Positions 45,823 to 57,069 of a DNA stretch of 64,000 nt are shown piece after piece (the stretch's first letter is position 1; each line of letters starts with the position of its first letter). A program made the translations under genes and the position numbers. The stretch is taken from contig OZ038439.1 in NCBI GenBank assembly GCA_964036275.1, forward strand, positions 15,298,330 through 15,362,329, in the 5' to 3' direction. Under the pieces are notes generated by a model. That model was not told where the DNA came from and ran no database searches. It saw only the letters and a program-made list of their open reading frames with translations. Source of the stretch: Litoditis marina. Its lineage: Eukaryota > Nematoda > Chromadorea > Rhabditida > Rhabditidae.

Positions 45823-46454
45823 ATGAATCTTCTTCTCGTTATATTTTCTCTCCTTGCTGTATTCCAACTGGCCGAAGCTCAATATGGTACGTGTTTCATA
45901 TTTAAACTCTGACACAGAGCTGTACTGGTACAGTCGAGACTTGTATTATCACGTAAATAAGAGTATCGCGCACTCCCGTCCTTGTAAGATTTTGAATAAT
46001 CCAAATTTGTTTGAATAATACAAAGTGGTGCTGTCTCCCATCGACACGATTTCTTAGAGTAAATATATAATGATTCCAATACATTTTGAAAGACATAACA
46101 ATGTTTTCTGACAAACCATAATTCTACTCAGACAATTTTCTGCTAATTGACATACACTTTATAGCGGCCACGACTAAAGAGTGTGTAGGTCAGATAGACG
46201 TAGACGTTCCTCTGCGATCCCATTCACCTTCGAGCTCTCTCGTTTCTGTTGTTCGCAAATTGCTGAATATTCGCCAGTGTTTCTTAAAATCATATTATTT
46301 GTTTCCAGGTATGATGGGAGGTCGCATGGGTGGTCGCCGAATGATGCGCAGAATGGGACGTGGCCGAGGGATGATGGGTTACGGCGGCATGGGCGGTATG
46401 GGCGGTATGGGCATGAACAGCATGATGGGCATGGGCATGATGGGCAAGAAGTGA
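45823..46454 (+). CDS. peptide gene G: secreted Met/Gly/Arg-rich peptide (69 aa)
   Basis: Exons 45823-45886 and 46309-46454, phase-1 intron. Signal peptide MNLLLVIFSLLAVFQLAEAQ. The mature part is YGMMGGRMGGRRMMRRMGRG, RGMMGYGGMGGMGGMGMNSM and MGMGMMGKK. It is intermediate between the Met-rich C-F group (MM, RRMMRR) and the Gly-rich A/B/H group (RGRG, GYGG), which supports a common origin. Ends in GKK. Confidence 0.85.
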
Positions 46455-47208
46455 GCAGCGCCAAGTCTCATCAAACAAATTAATACTTCTCCGGTAAAAA
46501 GCCAATGAATTCTTTATATTACGTCATGTGTTCTTGTTTATGTTTGCCAAACGTTTATTCTGATCACACTATCGTCTGTAGAGAAATCGAACGATATTCG
46601 ACCTCAAAAACTCGACTTGTACTTGAGACAAATGCTCACTTTCCTTCCAATATTTATGCTTCATGGAAAGTTCGATGGGGTGAGGCAACAGTTTGTAATG
46701 ATCTGGCGTTGATGTTCCACTGTTTATCACGAATGTTTGTGAAACTTCGCGTAATCATAATAGTATCGTCAAAATACATTGTTAAGGTTTAAGAACTCTA
46801 CACATGAAAAACTATACATTAGAACCTACAAAATGTACCAGTTGCTTATTGTACAACGTTTTTGCTTTTTTGGTGTCCGAATCAGAACAAAATCAGACAT
46901 GATAAACAAACTTGTTCGAACAGTAGAACACAAGCTTCAATACAACTTCCTTCTGGTATCAAAAACGCACGCAGATTTCGAGAACGTGCAGTGATAGTAT
47001 GCACGACGTATAATTTCTCTTCAAGTTTCACGTAAGTCTTCCATTTACTACTTGTGAAAAGAAACGTATACTTCCGCTTAATACATTGACGATTTTCATC
47101 GTTGGCGCACTGCTGTTTGGCGAATTCCCAAGCGCGAGATTACCAAAAAACTTTTCGTTACGTCACAAGCAGTGATTTTCGGAAGTTCGATATATATTTG
47201 GACCGAGA

Positions 47209-47340
47209 TATACTAGTAGTAAATTGAATAGTCACGTGAAGTGAGCATTATAATGAGGCATCGTGCACTTTGCCATTGCACGTTTCTGAGTTCTGCTGTG
47301 TTTCACATGTTCCACTTAACTGTGCAGTTGACTAAAAGTT
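47209..47340 (+). mobile_element. CACGTG MITE family, copy 5
   Basis: 'atactagtagtaaattgaat' + 'agtcacgtgaagtgagca' at the left and 'ccacttaactgtgcagttga' at the right, with core 'aatgaggcatcgtgcacttt'. Confidence 0.75.
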
Positions 47341-47534
47341 TTTTTTTGAGTAAGTGTATTGTGGCTAAAGTACCGTTCTTCTTTTGGAGATAAAAAGAGA
47401 GCGACAAAACGTAGTGCGCGCCAAATGAGAATATAGTGTGTAGATTGTATGCAAGTTAGCTGCATTAGTTTCAAATAGTAGATGTACATGTTGGTCGGTT
47501 AAAAGGAACGTTCTCATATAAGCTCTTCCTTCTG

Positions 47535-47551
47535 CCCCCCCCCCCCCCCCC
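47535..47551. repeat. poly(C)17 tract
   Basis: Uninterrupted run of 17 C in otherwise AT-rich DNA. Confidence 0.95.
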
Positions 47552-48284
47552 TTCAAGTGAGTCGGTTTGCGCTAGCCACACTGTTGGACGAATTCTTACA
47601 CTCTGGCGAGGTCAACGAGATAACAGACTAGCGTTTTCAACAGATTATATTTTTTCTACATGGGGTTTTTGAAGTACCCGAAAGACTGTTAAATTAGGAG
47701 TGTATGAAATATGAGAAACATAACCACACAATTGTGAATCGACAAAGCCTCGCGTGCTCGGGAACACCATACAACTGTGAGACACAACTTTCATAAACCA
47801 TTTAAAGAATCCGTCCCGCTCTAATTTTCACTTATGAGTTAACAATCTGACCTTTTGGCAAATGAACAACCATTATCAAAAATATATACTTTTATATCTC
47901 GATCTTGCTTCGTTTTGTCAGAAAAGGTGCTTACGTAATGACACCGATAGGGGAGTTGCGTACGGGGTATGCTCAAAATAGCCTATAGAACTACAAAACC
48001 ATTTTTAAAACGTTCTATCATATACGACAACACAAATAGAGACTAAAAAATAAAAATAAATCTGGACGTGAATGAACCAAGTCAAGTTGCGTCACGGTGA
48101 AAATGTTCATGTCCACTTTTTTATTGCTTGATGTTATGCAAATTTTAAAAATTTTCAATCAGAAAGTTTTTTCATCGTCTATGGGAAGACATTGAAAACC
48201 CTTCTAAACTTTTTAAATTTTTCGTGAAACTCAGATTATAGCGGAACGGTTTCTTTAATAGGGGTACCACCTTATTTGTGATCA

Positions 48285-48297
48285 GGGGGGGGGGGGG
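48285..48297. repeat. poly(G)13 tract
   Basis: Uninterrupted run of 13 G on the plus strand. Confidence 0.95.
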
Positions 48298-49011
48298 AGC
48301 AATTGTACAATTCTTCCACAAAACAATCCTCTTTGTTGATGCCACAGCTAGCTTTCAAGAAAGAATGTGGCACTTCAATAATCACTTCGCGTAGTGCTTT
48401 CGGTTACGAAGTAACGAACTTTTCCGACTCAAATAGGCGAGTGAACTAATAGAGCAAAACCAGAACAGGGTCCTCCAGACAACTTGACCACTTGTTCTGA
48501 TGTGTGTCAAAGTCGGTGAGCAGGAAATCTCCTCGACAAAGTTGTGGTTGAAACTAGGTAAACGCCATTATTTCCGAATTTCGACCGAAAACCACAGTCA
48601 AACTACAATCACTGCGGAATAAAGCAATGCACAGTATAGACTCACTCTGAAAACATCGCCTTCTGTGTATTGAATCAAATGAAGTGAATATCAAGTCAAA
48701 TGAGTCAGCTCTTGTTCGCTTAGTGTCTCATTGCTTATTATTGCTAGCCACATCTCTGGTATTGGACGAATTCTTACACATGCGCGAAGTTGCCAAAAAC
48801 AGTTTTCTCTATGAAAGAACTGATTTTGGATATTTTGAAGTTATTTTTGACGGTAGATTTTCGAACAAATTCAGTTTTCTGATAACACTAAACATACTTG
48901 GGACTCGACGAATTTTCACACTTTGGCAAGGTCATTATAAAGTGATGATATAATATGGTCTTCGATCGTTTCTCAAAAGATACTAGTTTCTGCCATTTGA
49001 GTTTGGATATA

Positions 49012-49141
49012 TACTGTTAGTCGATTGCACAGACGTGAAACATGTTGAACACACATCAGAACTCAAAAACGTGCAATGAAAAAGTGCCACTCCTCATTAA
49101 AATGTTAACTTTACGTGACTATTCAATCTACTTCTAGTATA
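49012..49141 (-). mobile_element. CACGTG MITE family, copy 6
   Basis: Reverse orientation: 'tactgttagtcgattgcaca' at one end and 'gactattcaatctacttcta' + 'gtat' at the other, with core 'aaacgtgcaatgaaaaagtg'. Confidence 0.75.
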
Positions 49142-49493
49142 GAACCTGAATGACGATGAAACTAAAGCTAAAAGATAACCGTAAAGAAAAAACGTAAATA
49201 AAACGTAAAGTGAAACGTAAAGAAACAAAGGAACTACGTCATTATAGGCCGATGGGATGTTTTTGCACATGCTCAGTGCACAATAAAATTACAGTTTCAT
49301 CAAATACGCATCTTCTCTGTAAAAAGTACACGTCCCCACCTAACAATCCCCCCACCCCTCTCGTGGAACTATCACCCCGCCAAATTGAAATACTGAACAA
49401 ATCGCGGTAAGGTGGGGACAATTGTTAGATGGGTGGAGGGACATCGTACAACTGCGACAAAACAATATTTTCATAATACAATCTGGGAGGAGG

Positions 49494-49728
49494 TATAGTT
49501 CACACCATTCCTACTAAGACTCCTACAGTAACCTTACAAACTCACCGAAGGCTGTTGTGAAGCTGAAAATGAAGTTCATGAAAAATTCTCTCGTATATCT
49601 ACTTAACCTGTAAAGAAGAATCAGGTACGAAAATCCTCAACTTCTCCAATCAAAAGTAAGTGAGCAAAACGGCTTGGAAGTTTCGAATTCCTACTGTAGG
49701 AGTCTCAGTAGGAATGGAAAAGACTATA
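49494..49728. mobile_element. MITE with ~35-bp TIRs, copy 2 (inverted)
   Basis: 'tatagttcacaccattccta' + 'ctaagactcctacagtaacc' at one end and 'actgtaggagtctcagtagg' + 'aatggaaaagactata' at the other. Reverse orientation relative to 23684-23927. Confidence 0.75.
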
Positions 49729-50046
49729 GTACGTACCCGGACCTTTTTAACATTAGCTCCTCTCTTAACAACCGAAAAACGACGCGGTCAAACTACATAC
49801 ACAGCGAAATATAGCAACATACACCTTATTGGCTTGTTTGGAAACAGCGCCTTCTATGAACTGAACCAAGTCAAGTCAATTTCGAGTCAATTGAATCAGT
49901 TCTCGTCTGTTCGCTGAACTGCTTATCATGGCTAGCCACACCGCTGCTATTGGACGAATTCTTACACCACGCCGAGGTCACAAGAAGTGATGATAGACTA
50001 TTGTTCGATATCAATGAATAACCTGTATTATTTCTGGGGCCAAGGC

Positions 50047-50053
50047 TATAAAG
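50047..50053 (+). promoter_or_regulatory. TATA box of peptide gene H
   Basis: TATAAAG lies 50 bp before the ATG at 50097. Confidence 0.7.
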
Positions 50054-50096
50054 CCCCGACCTAGCGGCTGGTAGACCAACACTTCCCCCCTCAAAC

Positions 50097-50951
50097 ATGC
50101 AGGTTCTCATCGTTCTATTCTCCATCCTCGCCGTCTTGCAATTGACAGCCGCTCAATGGGGTCAGTTACAACGTTTTAATTGTTTATAAACTTTAATAAA
50201 TACTTTAAATAGATACTAAGTGAAAATAGGGTGAGTTCTGGGTTATAATATTTAATTGTTAATTACCATAATTACATCATAAGTTAATATTTAGCTGGTT
50301 GGTTTTTTTGATTGTATGAAGCCTAATGGGGTGAGTTAAGAGTTTTAATCTATAATCATTAATACAATCTACCTGAATTACTATTTAGTTGGTTCGATTG
50401 ACATTGAATTGTCATTGTAGAGGTCGAGTTTGTTTGAACTCCGAAAGTTTCGAAATGAAGTCGTCAATCTTCGACTTGAACTTTACGATCAAGATATCCG
50501 AATATCATCTAGATTTAGATCTCGATTAGAGATAAGATTTCTATCCCAGAGTAAATTTTGAACAAAGTTTTGAAATATCAATATTCTGCACTGGGGCCTA
50601 AACTACATATTTTCCGGAAACATTCTCGAGCAACTCACCTAATAGTCAAACTTTTAATCTCTTTAGCACGACTTTTGTAGAGAGTTAGCAAGTGAGTGTG
50701 GCATCTTCTGAGAACATCGTTCAATATAAATTCTGCCAAACTAATACAATAAACTACTTAAAACTTTCCCTAAACCCTTTTTTTCAGGCATGGGAGGAAT
50801 GGGAGGTTACGGAGGTCGCGGTATGGGCGGTTACGGCCGTAGAGGCATGTACGGACGTCGCGGCGGATACGGACGCGGAATGTACGGCGGACGTGGAATG
50901 TACGGAGGATACGGAGGCATGGGCGGCATGGGCGGCTTTGGAAAGAAGTAA
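50097..50951 (+). CDS. peptide gene H: secreted Gly/Tyr/Arg-rich peptide, NLP/CNC-like (75 aa)
   Basis: Exons 50097-50160 and 50788-50951, phase-1 intron. Signal peptide MQVLIVLFSILAVLQLTAA then QWG. The mature part has GGMGGYGGRGMGGYGRRGMY, GRRGGYGRGMYGGRGMYGGY and GGMGGMGGFGKK. Repeated GGYG/RGMYGG blocks make it the closest of the eight to known nematode YGGYG-type NLP and caenacin antimicrobial peptides. GKK end as in C to G. Infection- or wound-induced epidermal expression is expected by analogy only. Confidence 0.88.
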
Positions 50952-53900
50952 ACATGTCAATCGATATTTTCACCGGGATCACTGGCTTTACAAAGATTTC
51001 TCAATTGTATCAAATGACCAATGAAAGTACATACGCATTCTGAATGTTTCATGTTATTTATATTTGTGTTTCATGTTATTTGTGTTTTGAAACTACGGAA
51101 ACCAGGTTGTTTTCGATGTGGAATAGTACAAATATGTTTTCATTACAGAAAATAGTGAAAGAATCCATAGGTTGCGACCGAAACTCGGTTGTAGTTTGAA
51201 TCACAAATACAGATTACGAAATCCAACTGGAAACCAGGTACTAGTAAATGGGTATTCCGGCCCACCCCCATGACGCAAACGTAAGCAATTGATCACTCAA
51301 TTCTCAGAAACCCAGCAATGGCTCAGTTTTGAAGGAGATCGAAAAACGCTTGGAAATGACATTGATCATTCCAAATATATGTGGTGAAACTAAATTATAG
51401 TGGAACTCCTAAAAACACGTTAATTTCCTTCAGTTTTCGTGTTGCCAGCTTTGGGTCTTCCTATCGCTATGACATCATGGCGTCTCCAGAACTAGTCACG
51501 TCACGCACATTGATAACATTCTAGTAATAAAAAACTTAATCTAGAAAATAGCAACAATAACAGTTATTTCTACTCAACTCACTCAGATGAATATTTTTGA
51601 TGGCTATAATCAAAAAAGACAGTTGATTCGATTATAAAACTATAACTAAGGATTTCAAAGCCAATCTCATGTGTGAGTCAACTACACTACACAGACATTA
51701 GGCACAAAAAACGAGATGCACACTGTGTTCAAGCCTGCTATGTTTGTAGTTTAGCAAAAAAAAGTTTTTGAAGGGTGATAAACTACCCCCCCCCCCCCCC
51801 CCCCCCCTCCCCCCGAATATGCATTTGTTTGGACCACGAGCTCACTTTTCTCGCGGAGCAATCTTTTTCCTGAAATTTATGCATTAAACGCGTTTTTGAT
51901 CAGAAGGAAACGCATTATTCGGTCCATTTATGCATTTATAATGTGTTGTTTCCTGAAGAAGCCTTGGCTACGACAAAACAGTGGGTTGCTCATTTTTCAT
52001 CGAAACTTTTTCGAAATTTGAGATTGGCTTCGAAAATTGAGATTTTCTGAACTCAAAAAGTGGTTCTCCACACTTTTAAAGGACATAGTGATCGCTAGAA
52101 CGTTTTGGGGTCCGGATTGTTCTAAAGCATTCATTCCTCTCCGAGTGTAGCCTGATGATATATAACTTGCAACTTGTTGTCTCTCTTAGTTTCCTCTCCA
52201 ACTTGCAATATCAACTCCCTAGGTACATATAAAATGCTCATTAAATGACAGCATAAAACCGACCAAATGTCACTTAAGAATTTCTTGCAATTGCATCTCA
52301 CCATATTGCACATGTCTCAGACCTGATATAAGAACTACTTGAAGCCCGAGTTCAATTACTCGCACTTTTCTCAACAAGGAACTTCATCATGTTGCAAATT
52401 TTAAATGAGGCGTCGAAACATTTGATCAAACTTCGTACTTTTTCCACTGTAAGAAGATTCTAATCACATTTAGTTTTTTCAAACCATTCAATAATGCGAT
52501 CATTTATCATAGTGTAGATTCATATTTCTCAGAAAATTTCCCAGCTTTCACTTTAGACACTCGTGCAATTAGCAGTGACATTCTCAAATTCTGCTGGAAA
52601 AAACTAGCAGCTGCTAACAGCTTTTTCTCAGACATGCAAGCCTATGAAAGTATCTTTAATCACAAGTTTAATTCCTGTTCCTGAATTAACCTTACAGCTG
52701 TCAACCGATGCCGCTTAAGTTTCTCCGACCTTTGAAGGTCTTTTCTCAGACATGCAAAAATTGGAAACATATAATTAGCTCCCCCTACCTTATAAGTTCC
52801 CGGAACCTTCCAAAGTTTCTAAGAAACAACTACGTATCCGAATGTTTTTACCTCTCAGCTTCGCTCTGTCTTTCCCAGAATATATCGCGTGAGGACCACT
52901 TATTAATTACAGCTGAGACTCTACTGTTCAACAATGGATGTTTCCTCCTTTCTCTCGTGTCGTCATTTTGGATGTTTAGCTTGAGATAATAAATACCACA
53001 TGTTTTTGAAAGTTTTATATGCAAACCAAAATATAAGAACCACGTCTAAGTTCAAGCTCAATCTGTAGTTGAAAATAGAAAAACATTATTATCCGTGTTA
53101 CAGCGATTCTAAGACATCAACCGGAGTTTTTTGTTGTTAGTGGAGAATCATAGCATTTTCTCTACTTTATATAGTTTTCGGAAAGTGATAGAATATTTAC
53201 AACGCAAGCAACACACTGACTCGAACACGTATTACTCTTTTCGAAAAATAAACGGAAAAACTGTATTTCAATCATTTGGCTGAGCATTCGTGTGCCACTT
53301 TTCTGCAAAAGTTCAATGTTCCACTCTAGCGTGTGCAGAGCGAAATCTCATCAATTTTTGAGAGTCCTGGAAAAATGTTCATGCACAAGGAACGAAAAAT
53401 CACTCACCATCATTTTTTTTGCACTTTTTCAACTTTTAAATAGTGTGAACAAACTCTCAATACATACTATACGTCAAGTTAGTAAGAACCAACGTACAGT
53501 AACTATTTCAAATTCATAAAATTCACTTACAAAACCAAGAGACACTCGTGAATTATTCGAAAAAAAAAAACCATGTTTTACGTAAACTATTGATATTTTC
53601 ATATTCAATTGTTTTCGAAGAATCAGCACGAATTAAAGTTCCGTCGCCCAGTTCAATCAATCAAAGCGGATCACGTTTTGTCAACGGTTTTTCGCTTCGC
53701 CGTCAAGACTTTTGAGAACTGTGAAAAGGGTTTTAGTAAACAGAAAAAACAAAATTGTCTTTTTTGAATGAACAAACAACAATACTATTGGTTGTTAGTG
53801 TAATGTGACTCTGAAAAGAATACTCTGTAACTATGTGAAAATCGGCAATCAAAGATCTCTTACATTTGGGTGGTGAAGGAATGATCAACCCTTTTTTTGA

Positions 53901-54550
53901 ACCTTTATACTTCGGTCTATGAAAAAACGGCATGATTCCTGATTTTGCAAAAAAAAACCTTAGGGAATTGAACTACAAATATATATAGAATAGCAAGACG
54001 TTTGTTTTTCTATGAGTTCACAATTTCAAAATGTCAATACCTACATGCAGAATGATCTATGTCATTGCCGAGCGTTTTTCCGATCTCCTTCAAACTGAGC
54101 GACTACTTAGGTTCTGAGAAATGAGTGACAAATTGCTTTCGTTTGCGTCATGAGAGGGTCAGTCTAATTTACTACTAGTAAGTTGGACATAAACATATAA
54201 GAAGAGTCGAGCTACTTTGACAAGATTTCTCTGTTTCTCTTATTTTCACGTGCGTTTGGAATAAACTATGGGAAATATTCGTTTGTGTAAATGAGCCGTT
54301 TTGGATGTACTATTTATAAATGTTTTTCTGCTTGTTCCACGAGAAAAAAAACATGAGACTTTTTTTTCTATTTCTTCTAGTTATTTTGATTCAGGAGAAA
54401 GGTTTCACAGTGTTCAAACTTCAGATACCTTCATGTTGCTCCCTTCTCCAGATACCAAATACTAAACCGTTTCTTATCTTGTTTTTAACTTTTAATTTGT
54501 AGTGAAAGTCCAAGTGCGTGTAAAGGGAGCATTTTTGAAATACAAAACAC
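50952..54550. other. gene-poor stretch
   Basis: About 3.6 kb without a supported gene. It includes a poly(C) tract and a short motif 'ttttctcagacatgcaa' repeated at 52,624 and 52,741. The 60-aa frame at 54320 contains a hydrophobic MRLFFLFLLVILIQ start but no splice or homology support. Confidence 0.5.
51786..51814. repeat. poly(C)22 tract followed by TC6
   Basis: 22 C, one T, then 6 C. The third and longest G/C homopolymer in this part of the window. Confidence 0.95.
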
Positions 54551-54564
54551 ATTTATTTCTTCAG
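54551..54564 (+). promoter_or_regulatory. probable trans-splice acceptor
   Basis: 'atttatttcttcag' ends one base before the ATG at 54566. A strong acceptor without an upstream coding exon suggests SL trans-splicing. Confidence 0.6.
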
Positions 54565-54565
54565 T

Positions 54566-54996
54566 ATGTCCCGCTTCTTGACTGGAGTATTTGTCCTACT
54601 GTGCTTACTGGTGATTTTTGACGCGGCCAGCGCTCAATTCAGACGATTCGGTGAGTCTCAATCGAATTTACTTCGGAGGGCTTTCCGAATGAGATTCATA
54701 TTTGCCAGACTCCATAAAGAGATTCAGTGTATGGAGAGCGGACAACTTTTAGGAATGGTCACCAAACGTTGGTTCAAATTAGCCGTCCGTGCAATGTTTT
54801 TGTAGGGCTAAACAAAACTATCTCCAATTCCAAGCGAATCAGGGGAAGTGAAAACATTCAAAATTCGGTTTGTATTATTTTGTTGATCTCTACAGGTGGT
54901 TACGGTCCGGCGTGGCGCCGCCGTCTGTGGAACGAGGGTTCGATTCCGTCCGGATACGATGTGCACGACATCGAAACAAGATTGTCGATCCGTTAG
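54566..54996 (+). CDS. small secreted basic peptide (2 exons, 61 aa)
   Basis: Exons 54566-54650 and 54896-54996, phase-1 intron. Signal peptide MSRFLTGVFVLLCLLVIFDA, then ASAQFRRFGGYGPAWRRRLW, then NEGSIPSGYDVHDIETRLSI and R before the stop. It has the same gene layout as the peptide cluster (Ala-Gln at the cleavage site, phase-1 intron after FG). However, the chain is not repetitive: it has a basic Trp-containing middle (AWRRRLW) and an acidic tail. Family not recognised. It may be a distant member of the NLP-like group or an unrelated peptide. Confidence 0.75.
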
Positions 54997-55659
54997 AAAT
55001 GATATCAATAAAGATGATTGTGTTGTGTTATGTACGTACCTGAGCAACAGTTTAGAAAAAAACATGAATATGTGTACTTTTTTGAACAAAATATTTTTTT
55101 CACAGACTAGCATTTTTGTAAACATTGTATAAACAAACTGGTGAATTTAACGATAAGGTGATGTTATGAGTTCAGACACGGAACTAGTGGGTTTCGACAA
55201 GCTCAGCTTCTCAAAATGTTATCAGGCATCTATGGATGGTATTTTTAAGTACGTTTTTAGGCTTCAACTTCAACCTGACAGAGCAGTGTACTAAAAGTAT
55301 AGTAAAACTTCCGTGTTTCAGTGAAAACAATATTGTATGTTTTGTTACAACAATCAAAGTTTTTCTCACACTTTATTCACCCTTTTGTATGCATCATTCG
55401 AGCGCCCATTCGTTTTGCTTTTGTTTTTACTCGGCCGTCTAGCATTTTCATTCAAAACTCGTCTAGCACAGCCACGCGCATCAATCAATCGTTCACCTCT
55501 CAGAAATGTGCATAATTATTTTCGTTTTGTACTATATGTGTCTGTCAGTAACTATCGTCAACAAAGTATTCCGTTGAGTAGTGAGTGGTACATTTCTGAA
55601 TACATATTGTGAATAACTACCAATTTACTCACAATACGTTTTGTGGACCCTAAAAAACA

Positions 55660-56313
55660 ATGGGTTTATTCGTGATTTTAGTTGTCTTAATGTCAGCTGG
55701 TTGCATTTCTGTATTCAAGAAACGTTTCGCCGGTAAGATACATTCCCAAATCTCATTGCAGCATATTTCTCAAATGTCGTTCACCAACATATACTTGGTT
55801 GATTAGCTGCAAGAACCTGGAGCACTACCGTCTTCTTCACGATGTGCGAGAGGTCAGTTTTTCATTCCTAATGTATTTTACAGACATTGTTATGTATTTC
55901 ACGTACAGAAGGGTGTTTTAAGAAAGAAACTTCCTAAAACGTTCAAATTGTCATTCTGAAGCTCGAATGTTCTGTGTGTTAATAATTCTTCAAGAAAAAC
56001 TAAAAGCTTCAAGTGGAAGAAAAACTACGAATTTTCTTATCCCAGGGATAGGAAAATTCGTAGTTTTTCTTCGACTTGAAGTTCCTCCAAACATGTAGAA
56101 GGTATTTCAGTCAAATTATGAATGAAATTATTTCTTTATTACTTTTGTTTTATACGATTTAGCATCGTTTACGCATATTGTTGGGGAACGTATATAAGCG
56201 TTTCCCAATGCATGTATTTATTTGGTCGTTTAGATTGTTTAGATTCAATTTCTTATTCCTATTGCAGCTATCAAAATTTGTCAAATGGCGACCTCTTGCC
56301 AACACTGACGTAA
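55660..56313 (+). CDS. gene J1: small secreted peptide (3 exons, 54 aa)
   Basis: Exons 55660-55732, 55807-55852, 56268-56313. Exon 1 encodes a hydrophobic leader (MGLFVILVVLMSAGCIS) followed by VFKKRFA. Exon 2 gives AARTWSTTVFFTMCER and exon 3 SYQNLSNGDLLPTLT with TAA inside the would-be donor. Phases agree. The stop of exon 3 is conserved in the duplicate, but the duplicate has lost its ATG. The exon 2 acceptor (TTGATTAG) is weak. Family unknown. Moderate to low certainty. Confidence 0.5.
56007..56081. repeat. 37-bp hairpin in J1 intron 2
   Basis: The arms 56007-56043 and 56045-56081 are inverted repeats with two mismatches and a 1-nt loop; they include 'gaaaaactacgaattttc'. The left arm is absent from the equivalent place in unit 2 (about 58.85 kb), so it is a gain in unit 1 or a loss in unit 2. 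Confidence 0.85.
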
Positions 56314-56553
56314 GTATGTCTGTCTTCTAAAAAGTTGTTTTTAATTATTTCCGAAAGTTGAGCAATCTGAGCAACGCCAAGGTCAGTCAGAAACTAATTT
56401 GCTTAACTTGCTCATAAAATGTCTGTACTTAAAATCAGAATAGGTGAATGAAAAATGTGTTCGAAAAATGGGACGGAACATGATTCCTTAACTAGAAAAC
56501 CTCGGTCCTAAATAGAAACTGCCCTTTCAATAAAATATAAAGTTTATAGTACT

Positions 56554-57069
56554 ATGAGACGTCTAATTGTTGTGAAATTGATTTTAGTAAATTGTTTTGC
56601 GCAGTTCAGCTGCAATATGGGATACGGTATTTCATTGTTTCATGCCTTTTGAATATATATGTGATCAATACACAAAGTGTTGGTCGTATACTGCGTTCTA
56701 CAACAAAATTGGTAACAAACGATGCAAAATTGAGTTTTTTAAAAGGTTCCTGCCAGACCACTTTTAACAAGCATTCACATGGAAGTTCTCACACTAATTT
56801 CATGAATTACAGATTATAATGCTCAGAAATTCACAACCCCATTGTATTTGGAATATGTAAATGGGTGAGCTTCATTACGTCGCACAGTGTTGAAATTGTT
56901 TCTTTCTGCTTCATACACACTGAGAAATCTTCTCATCATTATACATGTTATTTCTTATTAACCGAGCTCCGAAAATTTTGAAAAACCCAGGTGAAAATAA
57001 CGACTAAGATGAAGAAGAAAGTGAATAATTCCATTTTTCAGATACCGATTCGGTAATCTACGAGATTGA
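56554..57069 (+). CDS. gene K1: tiny secreted peptide (3 exons, 50 aa)
   Basis: Exons 56554-56626, 56813-56864, 57042-57069. Leader MRRLIVVKLILVNCFAQ, then FSCNMGYDYNAQKFTTPLYL, then EYVNGYRFGNLRD. All three splice junctions, the reading frame and the stop codon are kept in the duplicated K2 despite 10 amino-acid differences, which is good evidence that this is coding. A TATA-like 'tataaag' lies 18 bp upstream. Family not recognised. Confidence 0.72.

Larger units (their letters stand above)
47570..49990. repeat. dispersed 'attggacgaattcttacac' motif, 4 copies
   Basis: Copies near 47576, 48755, 48902 and 49945 share 'ctagccacac', 'ttggacgaattcttacac' and 'gcgaggtca'. The copies at 48.6-48.8 and 49.8-50.0 kb extend over ~200 bp, including 'gtcaaactaca' and 'gccttct.tg.a.tgaa', so a larger element is duplicated here. 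The last copy lies ~100 bp upstream of gene H. Confidence 0.6.
46455..50046 (+). other. spacer between peptide genes G and H
   Basis: No gene is supported. It holds two CACGTG MITEs, a TIR MITE, two long homopolymers and four copies of a 'ttggacgaattcttacac' motif. Frames at 46.5-47.0 kb lack recognisable features. Confidence 0.5.

Noticed and set aside
54320..54502. 60-aa ORF with a hydrophobic stretch
   Set aside because: A homopolymer-T region produces Phe/Leu runs; no splice or paralogue support. It could be reconsidered if transcripts exist.
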